Positions 21,764 through 32,665 of a stretch of DNA of 64,000 bases are shown in pieces. Made by a program: the position numbers and the translations under genes. A model generated the notes under the pieces. The model was given only the letters and a program-made list of their open reading frames with translations, ran no database searches and was not told the origin of the DNA. The first letter of the stretch is position 1; each line of letters starts with the position of its first letter. The DNA is taken from contig JAAOOA010000051.1 of assembly GCA_012861695.1 (NCBI GenBank), positions 62,001 to 126,000 of the forward strand. The letters are read 5' to 3'. The stretch comes from Trematomus loennbergii. Lineage: Eukaryota > Chordata > Actinopteri > Perciformes > Nototheniidae.

Positions 21764-22279
21764 CTAAAAAATCTTATACCTCGGATTCAGATAAAGCTTG
21801 TCAGTGCTAAAATCCGAAAGTAGATCAAGAGGTGTAACATCAGCAACATCGCCTAATGTTATCATTTCAAAGTCTTCAGTTTCTTGCATAACGTATGCAA
21901 AGAAATGATCATCAAAGTATTGAACTTGCAGTATTCTAATGAGAGAGTGAAATGTCTCACAGTGGGGTATAAGTTGAAAAATGTCCCCAAATAAGTGCTC
22001 CCCTTGATGCTGTGTTTTAAGGGGCAGCACAGATCCAGTCCTGTATGTCCGGCCCTTTATGGTCAGCGAATGTGTGACATAAATGATGCTATTCATCGTG
22101 ACATTTTCATCTAGGGCTGATTTCAGTCCCTCCAGTATAATATCAGCTTTTTTCAGAGAACCAATATTCACAGGGCAGGCATTGTCGACGTTGCACTTAT
22201 TACTGAACGGGTCACCAAGCTGGAAATTATACATCTGTTGAACCTGATATTTCTGAGCTAGAGTTTTTGCAATATTTTC
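21764..22279 (-). CDS. Unrecognised 172-codon terminal exon
   Basis: An acceptor (ccctgtcctcag) is followed by 172 open codons starting ENIAKTLAQKYQVQQMYNF and ending LYLNPRYKIF with a stop. There are no membrane segments or obvious catalytic motifs. It has CNVDNACPVNIGSLKK near residue 27 and GRTYRTGSVLPLKT near 80. It reminds me of C-terminal exons in uncharacterised fish proteins that occur in many copies, but I cannot name a family. The full-length open frame suggests recent function or recent origin. It abuts a CARMA-like exon fragment through a 14-bp direct repeat. Confidence 0.5.
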   Translation of the reverse strand, partial: ENIAKTLAQKYQVQQMYNFQLGDPFSNKCNVDNACPVNIGSLKKADIILEGLKSALDENVTMNSIIYVTHSLTIKGRTYRTGSVLPLKTQHQGEHLFGDIFQLIPHCETFHSLIRILQVQYFDDHFFAYVMQETEDFEMITLGDVADVTPLDLLSDFSTDKLYLNPRYKIF

Positions 22280-22289
22280 CTGAGGACAG

Positions 22290-22448
22290 GGTTGTGTCTT
22301 GCGTCTCTGACGTGTACAATATCATCACAGGATACACCCAGAGACGGAGGGTCCCCGTGAGGCTCCATGTTGAGATTGACCCGCACGTAGAAGGAGTCGA
22401 CGCCTTTAAAAGAAGGCGAGGAGAGCTGGGAGCACAGCTCGGAGTATC
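22290..22448 (-). pseudogene. CARMA-type (CARD11/CARD14) scaffold exon fragment
   Basis: Acceptor ctgtcctcag. The exon encodes GYSELCSQLSSPSFKGVDSF then YVRVNLNMEPHGDPPSLGVS and CDDIVHVRDARHN, matching the segment after the PDZ domain and into the SH3-like region of CARD11/CARD14 proteins (pattern GDSFYxRxNL...CDDxVHVRD). After RDARHN, homology stops where the family continues with a W-L-C-x-RVD segment; no GT donor is present. The fragment is flanked by tcctgaggacaggg at both ends. CARD14 rather than CARD11 is suggested only by the nearby dynein of DNAH17 type. Confidence 0.6.
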
Positions 22449-22535
22449 CTGAGGACAGGGACCAGAAACGGAGATGGATTAGTTTCACAGAACATAAGAC
22501 TGAGGTTTCAAGAATACAGAAGAACACGGACTCAC

Positions 22536-22664
22536 CCTCTGTGTTGATCTGGTGTTTTGAGAGACGAAGGGTCGGCCCACCACTGCAGAGAAGTGTGCGA
22601 CCTCAGCGGTGCACTGACCCAGCGAGACACTTCCCCAGCCCCCTCCAAACAAAACCCGCTCCAG
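22536..22664 (-). pseudogene. CARMA-type PDZ-end exon with premature TGA
   Basis: Acceptor cttgtcgtccag, donor gtgagtc. In the phase required by the next exon it reads LGKCLAGSVHR, stop (TGA, 22603-22605), then GRTLLCSGGPTLRLSKHQIN. This aligns with the PDZ end of CARD11/CARD14, where a Trp followed by a C-S-G-x-x-T-L motif is expected, so the TGA most simply replaces TGG. The other two frames are open but do not match the family and do not fit the downstream phase. Confidence 0.5.
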
Positions 22665-22905
22665 CTGGACGACAAGAGAGAAAACATGTTATGTTTCAGC
22701 CTTACTTTCTTATGTTTAGGTGATTTTATTTCATGCCGTTTACATTTTGTGATCAATACACTTAAAAAACATCTCTCCGCTGTTGTCAGTAAGTATCTTA
22801 CAAAGACTGAAACAGCGCCCCTCTTAATTAATCTGTGGTGAAACACAGTATTGCACGCTACACTCACTATACTACACCCACAGTGCGCTGTCAGGGACAT
22901 GTCAA

Positions 22906-22967
22906 GGAAAGCCCGCCGGCCTTCCCTTCCAACGATTTGATTGGTCGGAAGGAAAGCCCGCCGGCCT
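22906..22967. repeat. 17-bp direct repeat pair
   Basis: ggaaagcccgccggcct occurs at 22906-22922 and 22951-22967 in a locally GC-rich patch that also contains attggtcgg-like CCAAT-box context. A promoter is possible but unproven. Confidence 0.5.
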
Positions 22968-23197
22968 GACGTGCGTGACGCTGCGTCTCAACTGCCGTAG
23001 CGACAAGAGGCAGATATGAAAAACTTTCCCGCCACATCTGGCCGAACAATTAAACCTAGCCAAAGTAGCTAGATAGCATTAAACATATAGCTGCTAATGC
23101 TATCAATATAATGCCAAATGAAGAATGATGGTCACAGAAAAGAGTGTAAGCTAAATTAAGTTAAAATAAATATAATAAAAAAAGAAGATGGGCCTAA

Positions 23198-23700
23198 CGG
23201 AGCGTCCACACAGCAGCGTTAAAAAAAATCTTGGAGGTGGGCGTATCTGAAGCTTGGGGATTTTTTGCGAGCAACGCGACCAGCAACCAATCACATGAAT
23301 CTCCCGCCCCCGACACACGAAGCAAAAAAGCCCGAAGTAAACTGGATATAAACTCCCCAAACAGGCGAAAACCTACCACTGTCTCTGCCACCTCCCTCCA
23401 TGCCTGGCTCCTCCGGTTTATATCCCGGTAGGTAAATAGGGACTGGTCATAAAGCACCGGGTGATTCCCTACCGCTAATTTCTCCTCCATTTTTGGAATA
23501 TGAGGAAATGACCTGCGTTATGTCTCTCCCAGCATACACGCGGTTTGATTGGCTAGCGCTGTCAGATTTGCATAAACGGGATTTGATTGGCTGATGCTTC
23601 CACCTCGGCTTCAAAAGTTGAACATTGCTCAACTTTTGGTGAAAGTGAATGGGCAGAAGCGTTGGAAGATTTTTTTTAACGCTGCTGTGTGGATGGGCCG
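23198..23700. mobile_element. PIF/Harbinger-like element carrying a MADF exon, copy 1
   Basis: TAA target duplication (23195-23197, 23701-23703). Inverted termini share TCCACACAGCAGCGTTAAAA after a CGG start, over about 38 bp. Three-base TWA targets fit PIF/Harbinger. A shorter-diverged relative of the same design lies at 40067-40978. Confidence 0.8.
23374..23490 (-). CDS. MADF-type DNA-binding exon (partial)
   Basis: From ATG at 23488-23490 the minus strand reads MEEKLAVGNHPVLYDQSLFT and YRDINRRSQAWREVAETV, then a donor-like gtaggttt. Short helical MADF domains with L/HPxLYDxS and W-x-x-VA motifs are found in Myb/SANT-like DNA-binding proteins of animals and in transposon-encoded second proteins. 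No downstream exon remains within the element. Confidence 0.6.
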
Positions 23701-23703
23701 TAA

Positions 23704-24915
23704 AGGAAAATAATTGTCATCCAGGCAGCTAAACTCAAACAATATTTAGCTGTTCAACATTGGCAAAACATATTTATTTAAGTTAAAAAATATTTATTTA
23801 GACCCCTAGCTTGCTCACATTATGACAATATCTGCTCACTTTGTTAAAAACGTTTTGTTTCTGTAATAACTTACCTAGTGTTAGACTCTCCTCCGCTGAC
23901 ACATCCATCCTCCACAGCAGCCAGAGGTGAAAAGGGCAGTTTGGATATTTGATGAACAGTTGGACAGTTGAAAAATGATACATTTGAAATAACTCAACCG
24001 TGATTGGGCAGGACAGTGGACACACTAATGTGTTGACTATGTGCATTTTTATTTTACACATGTGTGTAAAATGCTTCAGAAATGACACTGAATGTGTTGA
24101 ATTGCCTTTGACACAGCAGTGTGTTAAAAAAATGACACATTACGTCTAAGAGTGCACCGAGGTCGTTTTTTCTACGTGTTATTGTCCAATCCATTTTCTT
24201 TTAAATTAGTCTTTACATCAATCCATGTTATATTAAAATGACATACCTTTCCACAAGGCCTACTTGGTTTGGTTGTGGTTGTTCTTGGGGCTGGTTCAGC
24301 AACCTGTCGAAAGAATTGTTCATGTTGTCTCTCATGTCAGATAGCCTTCTCCTTATTTTCACCAATCTGCTGCGAATAGGCGTTGCCGCGTTAACATCAA
24401 ACCTTTATATAGCTGCAAATTTTAAAAAACAAAAAAACTTCCGGAGGTCAAACAGTTAAACAGTGTTTAATAACACTAATAATAAAAACAATTTATTTGA
24501 ATGTTCATGTTTTTAATGTAATTTATGTTACTTACTGTTTTACTACCAATAATGATTAGAATTATTATTCATTCTTGTTCCAAAATGTGTAGTTAACATA
24601 TTCTCACATTTTAGTTTTTGATAATTAACGTTACTTTTAAATGTTTAGGTTTTATAATGAAGAATCAAAAAAGGCAGATTGGTATTAAAAATAAATATTT
24701 AAAAATAAAAGCCAGGAGGAAAGAATGTCTGAAAACAATGTAATTGTAAATCAAATATTGAAATGACACACTCATGTCTCATACACACATCATCTAATTA
24801 TTTATATATCCTGCTTCAATTCACAGGGTGTAAAACCAGGCCCAGTAGAGAACATAGCTGTGATGTTCGCAAATGCAAAGCAGAGAACAATGTCAGATGA
24901 AGTAAGTTGAGACAT
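23704..24915. other. AT-rich intergenic sequence
   Basis: No supported exon. Two closely spaced minus-strand open stretches (23.8-24.1 kb) lack family features. Confidence 0.35.
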
Positions 24916-25833
24916 AAAGGCCCCTACACACCAGGCCGATATCGGCCGTCTTGCGTTGTTGGGCGAAAACGGGTTCCTTGTCGCCCAAAGTCAATTTGGT
25001 GTGTCCCGAACCCTCGGCCGTGACACGCCTTATTTGGCCTTTCACGATCGACACCCGGCCGATTCAACATGTTGAATCGGCCGGGTGTCTGACACAAGCT
25101 ATCGGGCCAAGAAACCACTCTGATCAGCTGTTCAGCTAGCAAATGAGAAGTGAAACGGAAGTGAGGGACGTAAACAAACGATTTAAAGCACAGGACAGCA
25201 GCTAAACACCAGCAGGTGATACTTAAAGACATCAAACATAGCCCTTAAATGTCCTCTCTTACCTCCCACACATAGAGGGACATCTCTGATATCGGCGGGA
25301 GCGTCCCCGGCTGTCCTCTGCTGAGAGCTCCGTGATTTGTTTGGTCAAGTCCGGTTTTTCATCTCATCGTAAATTTAGCAAGAAGTGGCCATTATTACAT
25401 TGCTGACTCAATAAACTGCACACCCGCCAGAACACTGCGATCATCAGATGCAGGTCTATTAACTGTGATTTTATAGTATGTCTGCACTTTATGTGCTCAT
25501 TTCATCATGCATGTATTTTTATATTCTAAAACATGTTTTCGATGGACGAGAGTGAAAATGGAACGGCACCCGCAATTTTTTTGTATATCAGTCTGTTCTT
25601 CTTCTCTGTTTTCCGGTTGTTGCCTATTTTGAATGACGAATACACACTACCGCCGCCTGCTGGTAGGAGAGTTATTGCCACTCACGCATGCGCAGTTCGT
25701 ACGTGCTCGGCTGTAGTAAAGCGGTGTATTTCAGTGCGACACATGGCCAATACGCAGGAGAACTCGTCGATGGATCTGTCGGTGTCGGATGTCGGCGAGT
25801 TCTCTGGTGACTGCCTGGTGTGTCAGGGCCTTT
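24916..25833. mobile_element. Probable non-autonomous DNA transposon
   Basis: The ends are AAAGGCCCCTACACACCAGGC-like on the left and, inverted on the right, AAAGGCCCTGACACACCAGGC-like (18 or more matching positions). The terminal motif resembles fish Harbinger MITEs, but the flanking trinucleotides (cat and aga, or taa and tta) do not give a clean duplication. No transposase frame. A palindrome-like ccggccgattcaacatgttg, then its complement, lies at 25055-25085. Confidence 0.55.
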
Positions 25834-26480
25834 AGAAATTATGTGAAAGAAAGATATGCACAAAGAATAGCTTATGTTGATTTGTATCTCATTACTCTCA
25901 ATAATACTTCTCAACATTCAGGTTTACTGACATAAGGCGTGAATATTAATATACATTACAAGCATGTAGGTAGAGAAAAAATGGGTCTGTTCTCACTTGT
26001 CATGTCAGCAACCCACAACAGCAAGAAATCACACCACTGCTCACCACGGCCAGATCTACCACTGTATGGCTACAGACTCCAACCATCTGCATGCATTTTT
26101 GTTTTTTTCATGAACATCAACAGCTGCACTTAAAAGGGATAGTTTGGGTCTTTTGAGAGAGACCATTGTTTAAACAAAGTAATTTATTTAACTAAAATTC
26201 ACTCGAATATATATACACACAAACTACTACAACATAAAAACATAGGATAGACATACTGCACACTAGAAAATTGTGCAAAGTAGTAGTTTTAAGGCAATTA
26301 GTGTGAGTTCAAAGGGCAAAGAACAGCCTGCGGAGGAGCCTCTGTGAAATATGTGTCATGTCCGTGACAAAATCAGACAACATTCAATGTTGCCATGAAT
26401 GACAGTATATTTCGGATGATGTCCAGTCCAGGATCTCCTCTACGACCAGCAAGAGGATCAAACTGCGGTGAGTTGCTCCA
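25834..26480. other. Sequence between transposons
   Basis: No gene recognised. It may include the 3' end of the integrase-core element to the right. Confidence 0.3.
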
Positions 26481-26489
26481 TGTCCTCAT

Positions 26490-27990
26490 CGCTTAGCAGG
26501 TGCTGGTTTCGAGGTACGGTGACCCTCTCTGGCCAGTCCAATGCAACATCCCCTGCATCAGCTCCACCCTCTCTTTCTGGCTCCTCCTGAGCAACATCCC
26601 CTGCATCAGCTCCACCCTCTCTTTCTGGCTCCTCCTGAGCAACATCCCCTGCATCAGCTTACCCTCTCTTTCTGGCTCCTCCTGAGCATCTCCTTGTCCT
26701 CCACCAAAGAGGCTCTGCATGGCAGAAGTGGTCTGGCCCTGCCGTTCCAGGCAACCTTGGACAAAAAGTTGTATGGGACTGTGGTGTCTTTCGGTCCTCA
26801 ACCCATGATTGTTCCACTGGTCCAAAAAACCCGTAGGTCATGGTTTATGCGCGGGAGATAGACATAATGCAGGGCCCACATGTGCATTTCATTGTCTATG
26901 TCTATTATGCCTTCACTCTCCAGGAAGTTGAAGAGGTCGTAATAGACATTGCTCACACCTCGCCACAGGTCACCCCAGAGCCGTTCTATTCTCTGGTTGT
27001 GAGTGCTTCTTCCACGGAGAGCACTGCCTCTGTGAGAGCCTCTGAAGATGTTCATCATTAGGCAGACAGAGTTGTTTCGCCCCCATGGTCGGTTCTGACC
27101 CTCGAGGGCACACCATACTTGGCCACCGCGTCCATGAAGCTCGCCATCACGGTACTGCTCCTGTTGTTGTCTGAGGCCCGGAGGAAGACGACCAGGTGGC
27201 TATACCCATCTATACCCCCATGAATGACAATCCTCCACCTGAAAGAAAAACATGAAAAGTATAACTAGTTTGATGCACAATACATAAACTGAAGCAGGAG
27301 TTTGGGTTTTGTGGCCTATTGATAGAAAGTATCCATCTTTCAAGTCTGGTATTGGTCATATTTACCTTATTAATTTGTGGTTTCCATCTAGGTGCCACAA
27401 GGAGTTAGGTCCGGCGACCCGGTATGCTACGGTGCAGTCTCTGTGACATTGCTCGTAGTGCAGCTGCTTCTGGGTCTATCCGCCTCATGCTGTCCCGCAC
27501 TCTGCGTCTCTGTATCCACATCTGCTGGCCTGCAGCTGTGCCCTGACAGATTCGGGGCCAATCTGGTTATTCCCAGCCACTATCTCCTTGATGAGGTTGT
27601 CTAGTGCAGCATCTGAGATGGTGGAGTATGTCCCAGAGCGCAGCATGTGGAACTGCCTGAAAAATAAACATGTTTTAAAATATGAGACCTACGGTATTTA
27701 CTTTACAACATGCATAGTGTAACATGGCTACAACCCCTCATGGGATGTTTACAATAAATTGAGACAAGATGGCACTCCCAATGTTGAAGACATTGCTACA
27801 TACCTCAATCGCCGTCTCACTGTGCGCAGAGATACTTTTAATATCTGTGCCATCTTTGTTGCTGTAAAACCACAGCTCCTCAAAAAGAGAGTTGCTCTCT
27901 CGAAATGCTGAATTGTGGGGGACCTCGACCACCCAACAAAATGAGTGGGGCGTGGTAGCCAGAATGACCTGCAACAACAGCAAAAGATTA
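26490..27990 (-). pseudogene. Integrase-core (DDE) transposase, broken
   Basis: Minus-strand pieces in order: a helix-turn-helix segment RSCGFTATKMAQILKVSLRT (about 27800-27880), a linker GNNQIGPESVRAQL (about 27540-27580), then PNSLWHLDGNH (27390-27425). Next come [15 protein letters not shown] (first Asp, about 27190-27225), [11 protein letters not shown] (second Asp, about 27090-27125) and STHNQRIERLWGDLW (catalytic Glu, about 26960-27000), then YYDLFNFLESEG. At least two 1-nt losses break the frame, near 27078 and near 26826, and the HTH-linker region is also shifted. This architecture is common in fish as an integrase-core family; I cannot assign the DNA transposon superfamily. Confidence 0.75.
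26543..26686 (-). repeat. 48-bp coding tandem repeat in the transposase C-terminus
   Basis: Three units of gcaacatcccctgcatcagc plus ccaccctctctttctggctc and the rest, period 48 bp. On the minus strand each unit encodes LLRRSQKERVELMQGM, so the frame is kept. The third unit is shortened by a few bases. Confidence 0.9.
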
Positions 27991-28753
27991 GATTACATGT
28001 ATTGTCATTGTTGTAAAAGCAACGCATTTATGCCGTTGTGCCAGAAACTCACACAATGCGTCTATTTATTGTCATTGCCCAGCCTACAGATACTTTAAAA
28101 AAAAAATGAAATGCAGTTTGGCATTAAACCAGTGGACATGCAATACACTATAGTTGTAGTATACAGTAAGAACACAAGCATAGCATGTGTATGGGCATAG
28201 AGATACATAGTTGCAGTCCATGTCTTCCAACCCTGAAGACAGAGACTCCCCCTCTGGCACCCTTTCAATGTCCTCATTCACACGTTTGATGATACGTGGT
28301 GTGTACTACAGATGGCCAGACTGCCTCGATGGGGGAGGGGGAATAGCGTCTCTACTGTGGCAGGATATAAAGTTGGAATTTGGAGTACAGTTTTAAGAGG
28401 ACAACTCGAGACTCAGAGCGTCTCACCAGAATGTTCTAATTAATAGCTGGCAATTACAGATTAAAAAGGTTTTTATATTGGCATTACCAATATTTCAAAC
28501 AAATAATTACTTTGAAATGTATTGGCTTGTTGGCCATTTAGTACTCAACAATACTAGCACTGGTTTATCAACGAAAGCCTATGCTAAAGTGAACAATTAT
28601 CACATCGACCAACCTTGTTGTGCGGGTGTGGTAGGCCAAGATCTCCGGACTTCAAGTATATATTCCCGAAGGTCCTGAAGTAAAATATCAGCTGTAGGGA
28701 CGTTAATTAGCCTGCCCCGTGACCACTCGAGGCTCCTTTCCATGGTTTTCTAA
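27991..28753 (-). other. Upstream part of the integrase-core element, unresolved
   Basis: A minus-strand exon-like stretch near 28205-28290 reads RVNEDIERVPEGESLSSG and may be the N-terminal exon. Boundaries of the element were not found. Confidence 0.3.
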
Positions 28754-28837
28754 TGCCGCGTTTCCACTATACGGCCTCGCTCGGCCCCGCTCGGCCTCCT
28801 TTGGCCGCGCCCGGCCTCGTTAGGACCAGCTCACTTT

Positions 28838-29146
28838 GTGGCGCGTTTCCATTACAGTTTAGGAACCGGGTCAGTATCTATAGTAACGGTAGTAGGCGGA
28901 GCGACGCTGCTTAAAACTGCCGTGACGTCATCTTCAATGCGACACAACAATGGAGGATGTGAAGATGTGAAAGCGATCGTTTGCTTGTTTTTTGCTGTGT
29001 GGTTTATTATCACAAGAAATAGACAAGAGTTGTTTCGAAAGAGGCGACGTATAGAAGAAGCTGACGCGAGAGTTCGGGCAGTCCTCCTACGCCGCAGAGA
29101 CTACAGGACGACTCGAATCACTACTAACTACAATGCTACTTGGTAA
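28838..29146 (+). CDS. Small open frame inside the Harbinger-like element
   Basis: About 100 codons including a hydrophobic VKAIVCLFFAVWFII stretch and a basic FRKRRRIEEADARVRAVLLR stretch, ending near a gtaagc at 29143. The basic helix could be the N-terminal part of a transposase exon, since Harbinger nucleases often begin with an R-rich helix. Function not assigned. Confidence 0.3.
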   Translation: MARFHYSLGTGSVSIVTVVGGATLLKTAVTSSSMRHNNGGCEDVKAIVCLFFAVWFIITRNRQELFRKRRRIEEADARVRAVLLRRRDYRTTRITTNYNATW

Positions 29147-30018
29147 GCTAACGTTCGCTAACTAGCAATGTGTTTAGGCTCACGCTCCCTATACGACCAA
29201 AGTATTTCAAGTATTTAATTAATTGTAGCTACCACTTTTACGTATTAAAATATGTATGCTTTTGTTTGTGTATTTCAGAAGTTACCGACCGAGCTACCGA
29301 GTGGTGGAATGTGATTGTTCCATCTTTCACACACTCAGTGGGTGGAGAACTTCAGGATGCCTGAGGAAAACCTACGTTCATTACATGAATTCAAAAGAGG
29401 GCATTATGAACAGAAAACAGCGAAGTTGTCATTCAGGAATTAAGGTGTTTAAAAATGTGTAAAACTGATGTGTTTTTTCATGTTTGCAAAATGTAATACA
29501 TGTTTATTCATTGATAAAAGCAATAAATACTGAGGACATTGTGAGAAAGCGACATTTGTGTATAAAATGAAAAGGCGGAATTGTATAATATATGTTAAAA
29601 ACCGGAATGTTTTGCTCGTTATAAGTTAGTCAACATTACATTACATGTTACTTGGGTCTGATGCGCTACCTGAATACCTAGAATGTATAATGTAATACCT
29701 AAATATTCATTGTATTGAACATAAATACATCTTTTCTTTTTCACATACATGTGTTTGTCAAATTATTTAAACCAAAAAAATGTTATCAGAATTGACTATT
29801 TAGTAAATATTTGAATTTCAAGCACCAGTACTGCCCCCATAATAATAATAATCTAATAAATTAAGCAAATATCAAAGCAAACTATAAACATAAATACAAA
29901 AGTGTAAAACACAACAGAACTATATTCATAAATGCAAGTGTAAAAAATTGTTAACATGGATGGAGGCTAAAGTATCCACAGCATAAAATAATATGATTAT
30001 GATGGTTTGTCTGAAAGA

Positions 30019-30230
30019 CACAGCCTCAAGGTTCAAGGTTTTTTATTTTGTCATACGAACATAGCTAGTGTAGTTATGACAATGAACATCTTAGGTCACA
30101 GGCTCCTCCAACAGTGCAACACAATAACCCAGATCAACAGAAATATAGTGCAAGTAAATATTAAGCGCTGTGCACCGCTCTCTTTGTATAGGTGTTTTCT
30201 TTTGTTCTCTTCTCTTTGAAATATATAAGC
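30019..30230. mobile_element. Non-LTR retrotransposon 3' fragment
   Basis: The sequence gttcaaggttttttattttg followed by tcatacgaac resembles the 3' tails of fish LINEs in antisense. No coding part. Confidence 0.4.
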
Positions 30231-31025
30231 AATGTGTTTGAGTCTAGCACAACGAGGGTATTACAATTGAGTATTTTTACTACATGTATTTATCATGTAT
30301 TCTTAATACCATTATGTAATGTTATGTTTTAGAGGAGGACCTCAAGCTAGCAAACTCAATTTCAAACAGTATGCAGAGTTGTCCTGCTAAAGAGTTAAAA
30401 TGTATTATTTAACCAAGTATTTATTCTCTTATTTGCTTTAATTGCAACAGATGATAAAGGTTTCACTGTGATAAGTATTCTCTTAAATCCATAAACCCCT
30501 GTACAGTGCTTTGTGGACGATGGTGTTTATGATATTTCTGACTGCAGAGGGACGCCTAGATGATGCCATCTTTCTGTGTGATCGCTGGTGGGTGCAATTA
30601 TTTATCAACAAGCAATAAGATAAGACATGGCATTGATTCTGCTGGGCCAGTTGCCGTTCCTGCAGGGCCAGATCCTCTCCTCCTCGGTTTGTGCTGTTGA
30701 TGCAGAGGACGTTGTTCGGAACTGTTCCTCCTCGCTAGTCCCAATGTAATCATCTAGAACAGAAACATGACTTGTAAATTCCACAAACTACTGCAGCACA
30801 ATACTATAAATAGCAACAACAACTATAGAAAAGACAAACTGAACGTAAACAATGGCACATATGGTGTTAGCAAACAATAGCTCTCGCTAATGCTATCTGC
30901 CTAGCTAGCCTTCGGGGCTCCATAAAATCATGGGTTGTCGAACATAAATGTAAGGATAAAATAGACTTATTTGTTAGAAGTGAGCTTTAGAACAGATAGG
31001 GACACAAAGCAGGGACACAAAGCTT

Positions 31026-31214
31026 TCAAGCAAATAACAGAGCGTTAGCAAAAACGTACCATGCAGACTCCAGTAACGCCAGTGTCTGTGTAGAGACCTC
31101 CTGAAAGACTTTGATATTGCGAGTTGTCCCGTCGAGCACCCGCTGGACCTTATCATCTGCAATATAATGGACGTCGTCACTTCCTCGACCGACCATGGTG
31201 TGCTTTTTTGCCAT
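31026..31214 (-). pseudogene. Myb/SANT-like DNA-binding remnant
   Basis: The minus strand from 31214 reads MAKKHTMVGRGSDDVHYIAD then DKVQRVLDGTTRNIKVFQEV. It resembles the Myb/SANT-like domain of Harbinger second proteins (pattern W-x-D-x-x-I-Q-x-x-L-D-G-x-x-R-N-x-x-V-F). The first tryptophan region is degenerate and no downstream exon was found. Confidence 0.5.
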
Positions 31215-31496
31215 TGTTGTAGCTCCTCTGTTAACAAAAATGCTGTTTGTAAAAATGGATTATCTAGCGCGGATTGTGACGATTCTCTCCGACCAATCAG
31301 CAGCCGAGAGCGTTGACGTCACAAACTCAGCCCGGTTGTCTCTGGCCCTGGCCCCACGATTTTATGAGGCCAGAAAAACTGTGAATTAGGACCCGCCGGC
31401 CGGTACTAGGCCAAGTGGAAACGCAACCACAAACGGGCCGCTGACGTCACAGCCCTCTTAAACCGGGCTGCGGGCTGTAGTGGAAACGCGCCATAA

Positions 31497-32289
31497 CCTG
31501 CCAGTAAACGGTTTGGTGAAATAGGGGAGAAGACAGAATTTGTAAGTGTGAAAGATCTCACACAACCTCAGTTTAGGTTACATGCAAAAACAAACTACAT
31601 TCCTTTGTGTTGGTACTGGTAGTAGTGATAGGCTTGGCCCTTACCTCGTTACTGTGGATTGTAACACAGCATGACCTGCATCATCTGTTTGGAGAAGTCT
31701 TGTGCAGTCATTTATTGTCCTTTTGCAACGCAAGATGAAGTTTCTCGTGGACATTTTTCCGGCTTTTTTTTCTGCTTTTTTTTCTTCTTCATCTGCTTCT
31801 GAATCTGCTTCTTCTTCGATGATACTGCCATCCGTATGTCTTAACTTAAACTGCCCCGCCTATTTGTTTAGCTTCCGGTTCGAACACAATTCTTCTTGTT
31901 CTTCTTCTTTGGTGTTTATTGGCGGTTTATTGGCGGTTGACGTTGAATAAACAGAAGGCTGCTTTTGTGGAGGAAGTTACAGCGCTACGTACAGGCTCGG
32001 CATATGTACTGCAGTTTTTTACAGCGGTATCCATAAATCTCTTAATTTTGCCCTCAAAGTGCACCAGATTGATGCATTTAACTTCAATATAAAGAAAAAC
32101 ATCTTCTGTTGTAACAACAATAACATTATAAATAGTAACATAGCTGAACATGGTATTGCACATTTAGCTTTCAGTGTTACTGACCTGAGATGTTTTTATT
32201 ACATGAATTAAGGTGACTGAGGCTTTTTAACATAGACTTTTGTGTCCCACATTTTGCACAGAACTGTCCCACATTAGGAAATGCAGATT
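31497..32289. other. Mixed repeats, no intact gene
   Basis: The part at 31950-32020 resembles 1440-1500 (gctgcttttgtgg, then ggcatatgtact), so it is a fragment of the Kolobok-like family. At 32025-32106 a block recurs at 35830-35918; on the minus strand it reads TTEDVFLYIEVKCINLVHFE and GKIKRFMDTA, an exon-like stretch that I do not recognise. Confidence 0.4.
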
Positions 32290-32665
32290 GTCTGAGACAA
32301 CTTGGCACTAAGAGTACTGATATGTCTACCATTTCTTTTCTGAGTGTAATATCTGCATTTTCTCTTTTGAAAAAATAAGTCTTAGTTTGGCCACTCATTT
32401 TTAATCACACACGTCTCCCCATCCCCCCATTCAAATTCAAATTCTTGACTGAAAGAGCAGTGTTGCCTACATGTAAATGGGTGGCATTGCCTATATGCAT
32501 TTGAAAAGAAATAGTACCCCCCTCTGAGTGACTACCTGTTGACTTCACATCTTGTCACAAACCAGGGGACTTTCCTGATTTTTGGAAGACAAGACTGACC
32601 CAAGATACCTGTACATAGTGGAAAGTGAAATTGACATTGTCAAATTTAATAAAATACAAAATAAT
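32290..32665. repeat. Dispersed repeat unit, copy 1
   Basis: The block from cttggcactaagagtac to aaaatacaaaataatgt recurs at 34227-34595 and, in part, at 35145-35390. Spacing and partial copies suggest local segmental duplication rather than simple tandem array. Confidence 0.75.

Larger units (their letters stand above)
28754..31493. mobile_element. 2.74-kb PIF/Harbinger-like element
   Basis: TAA duplication at 28751-28753 and 31494-31496. The ends TGCCGCGTTTCCACTATACG and, inverted, TGGCGCGTTTCCACTACAGC match over the first 17 bases except two. Inside are a Myb/SANT-like remnant at the right end on the minus strand and other short open stretches, but no DDE nuclease. A LINE 3' tail is inserted at about 30019-30230. 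Confidence 0.75.

Noticed and set aside
22532..22900. 122-codon minus-strand frame over the CARMA exon
   Set aside because: It is the wrong phase for the next exon; the family match appears in another frame, which carries a TGA.
24916..25833. Clean PIF/Harbinger insertion with TWA duplication
   Set aside because: The inverted ends are good, but the flanking trinucleotides do not match in any register.
31702..31950. Ser/Phe-rich 82-codon plus-strand frame
   Set aside because: Low-complexity ttcttcttc sequence with no motif; likely chance.
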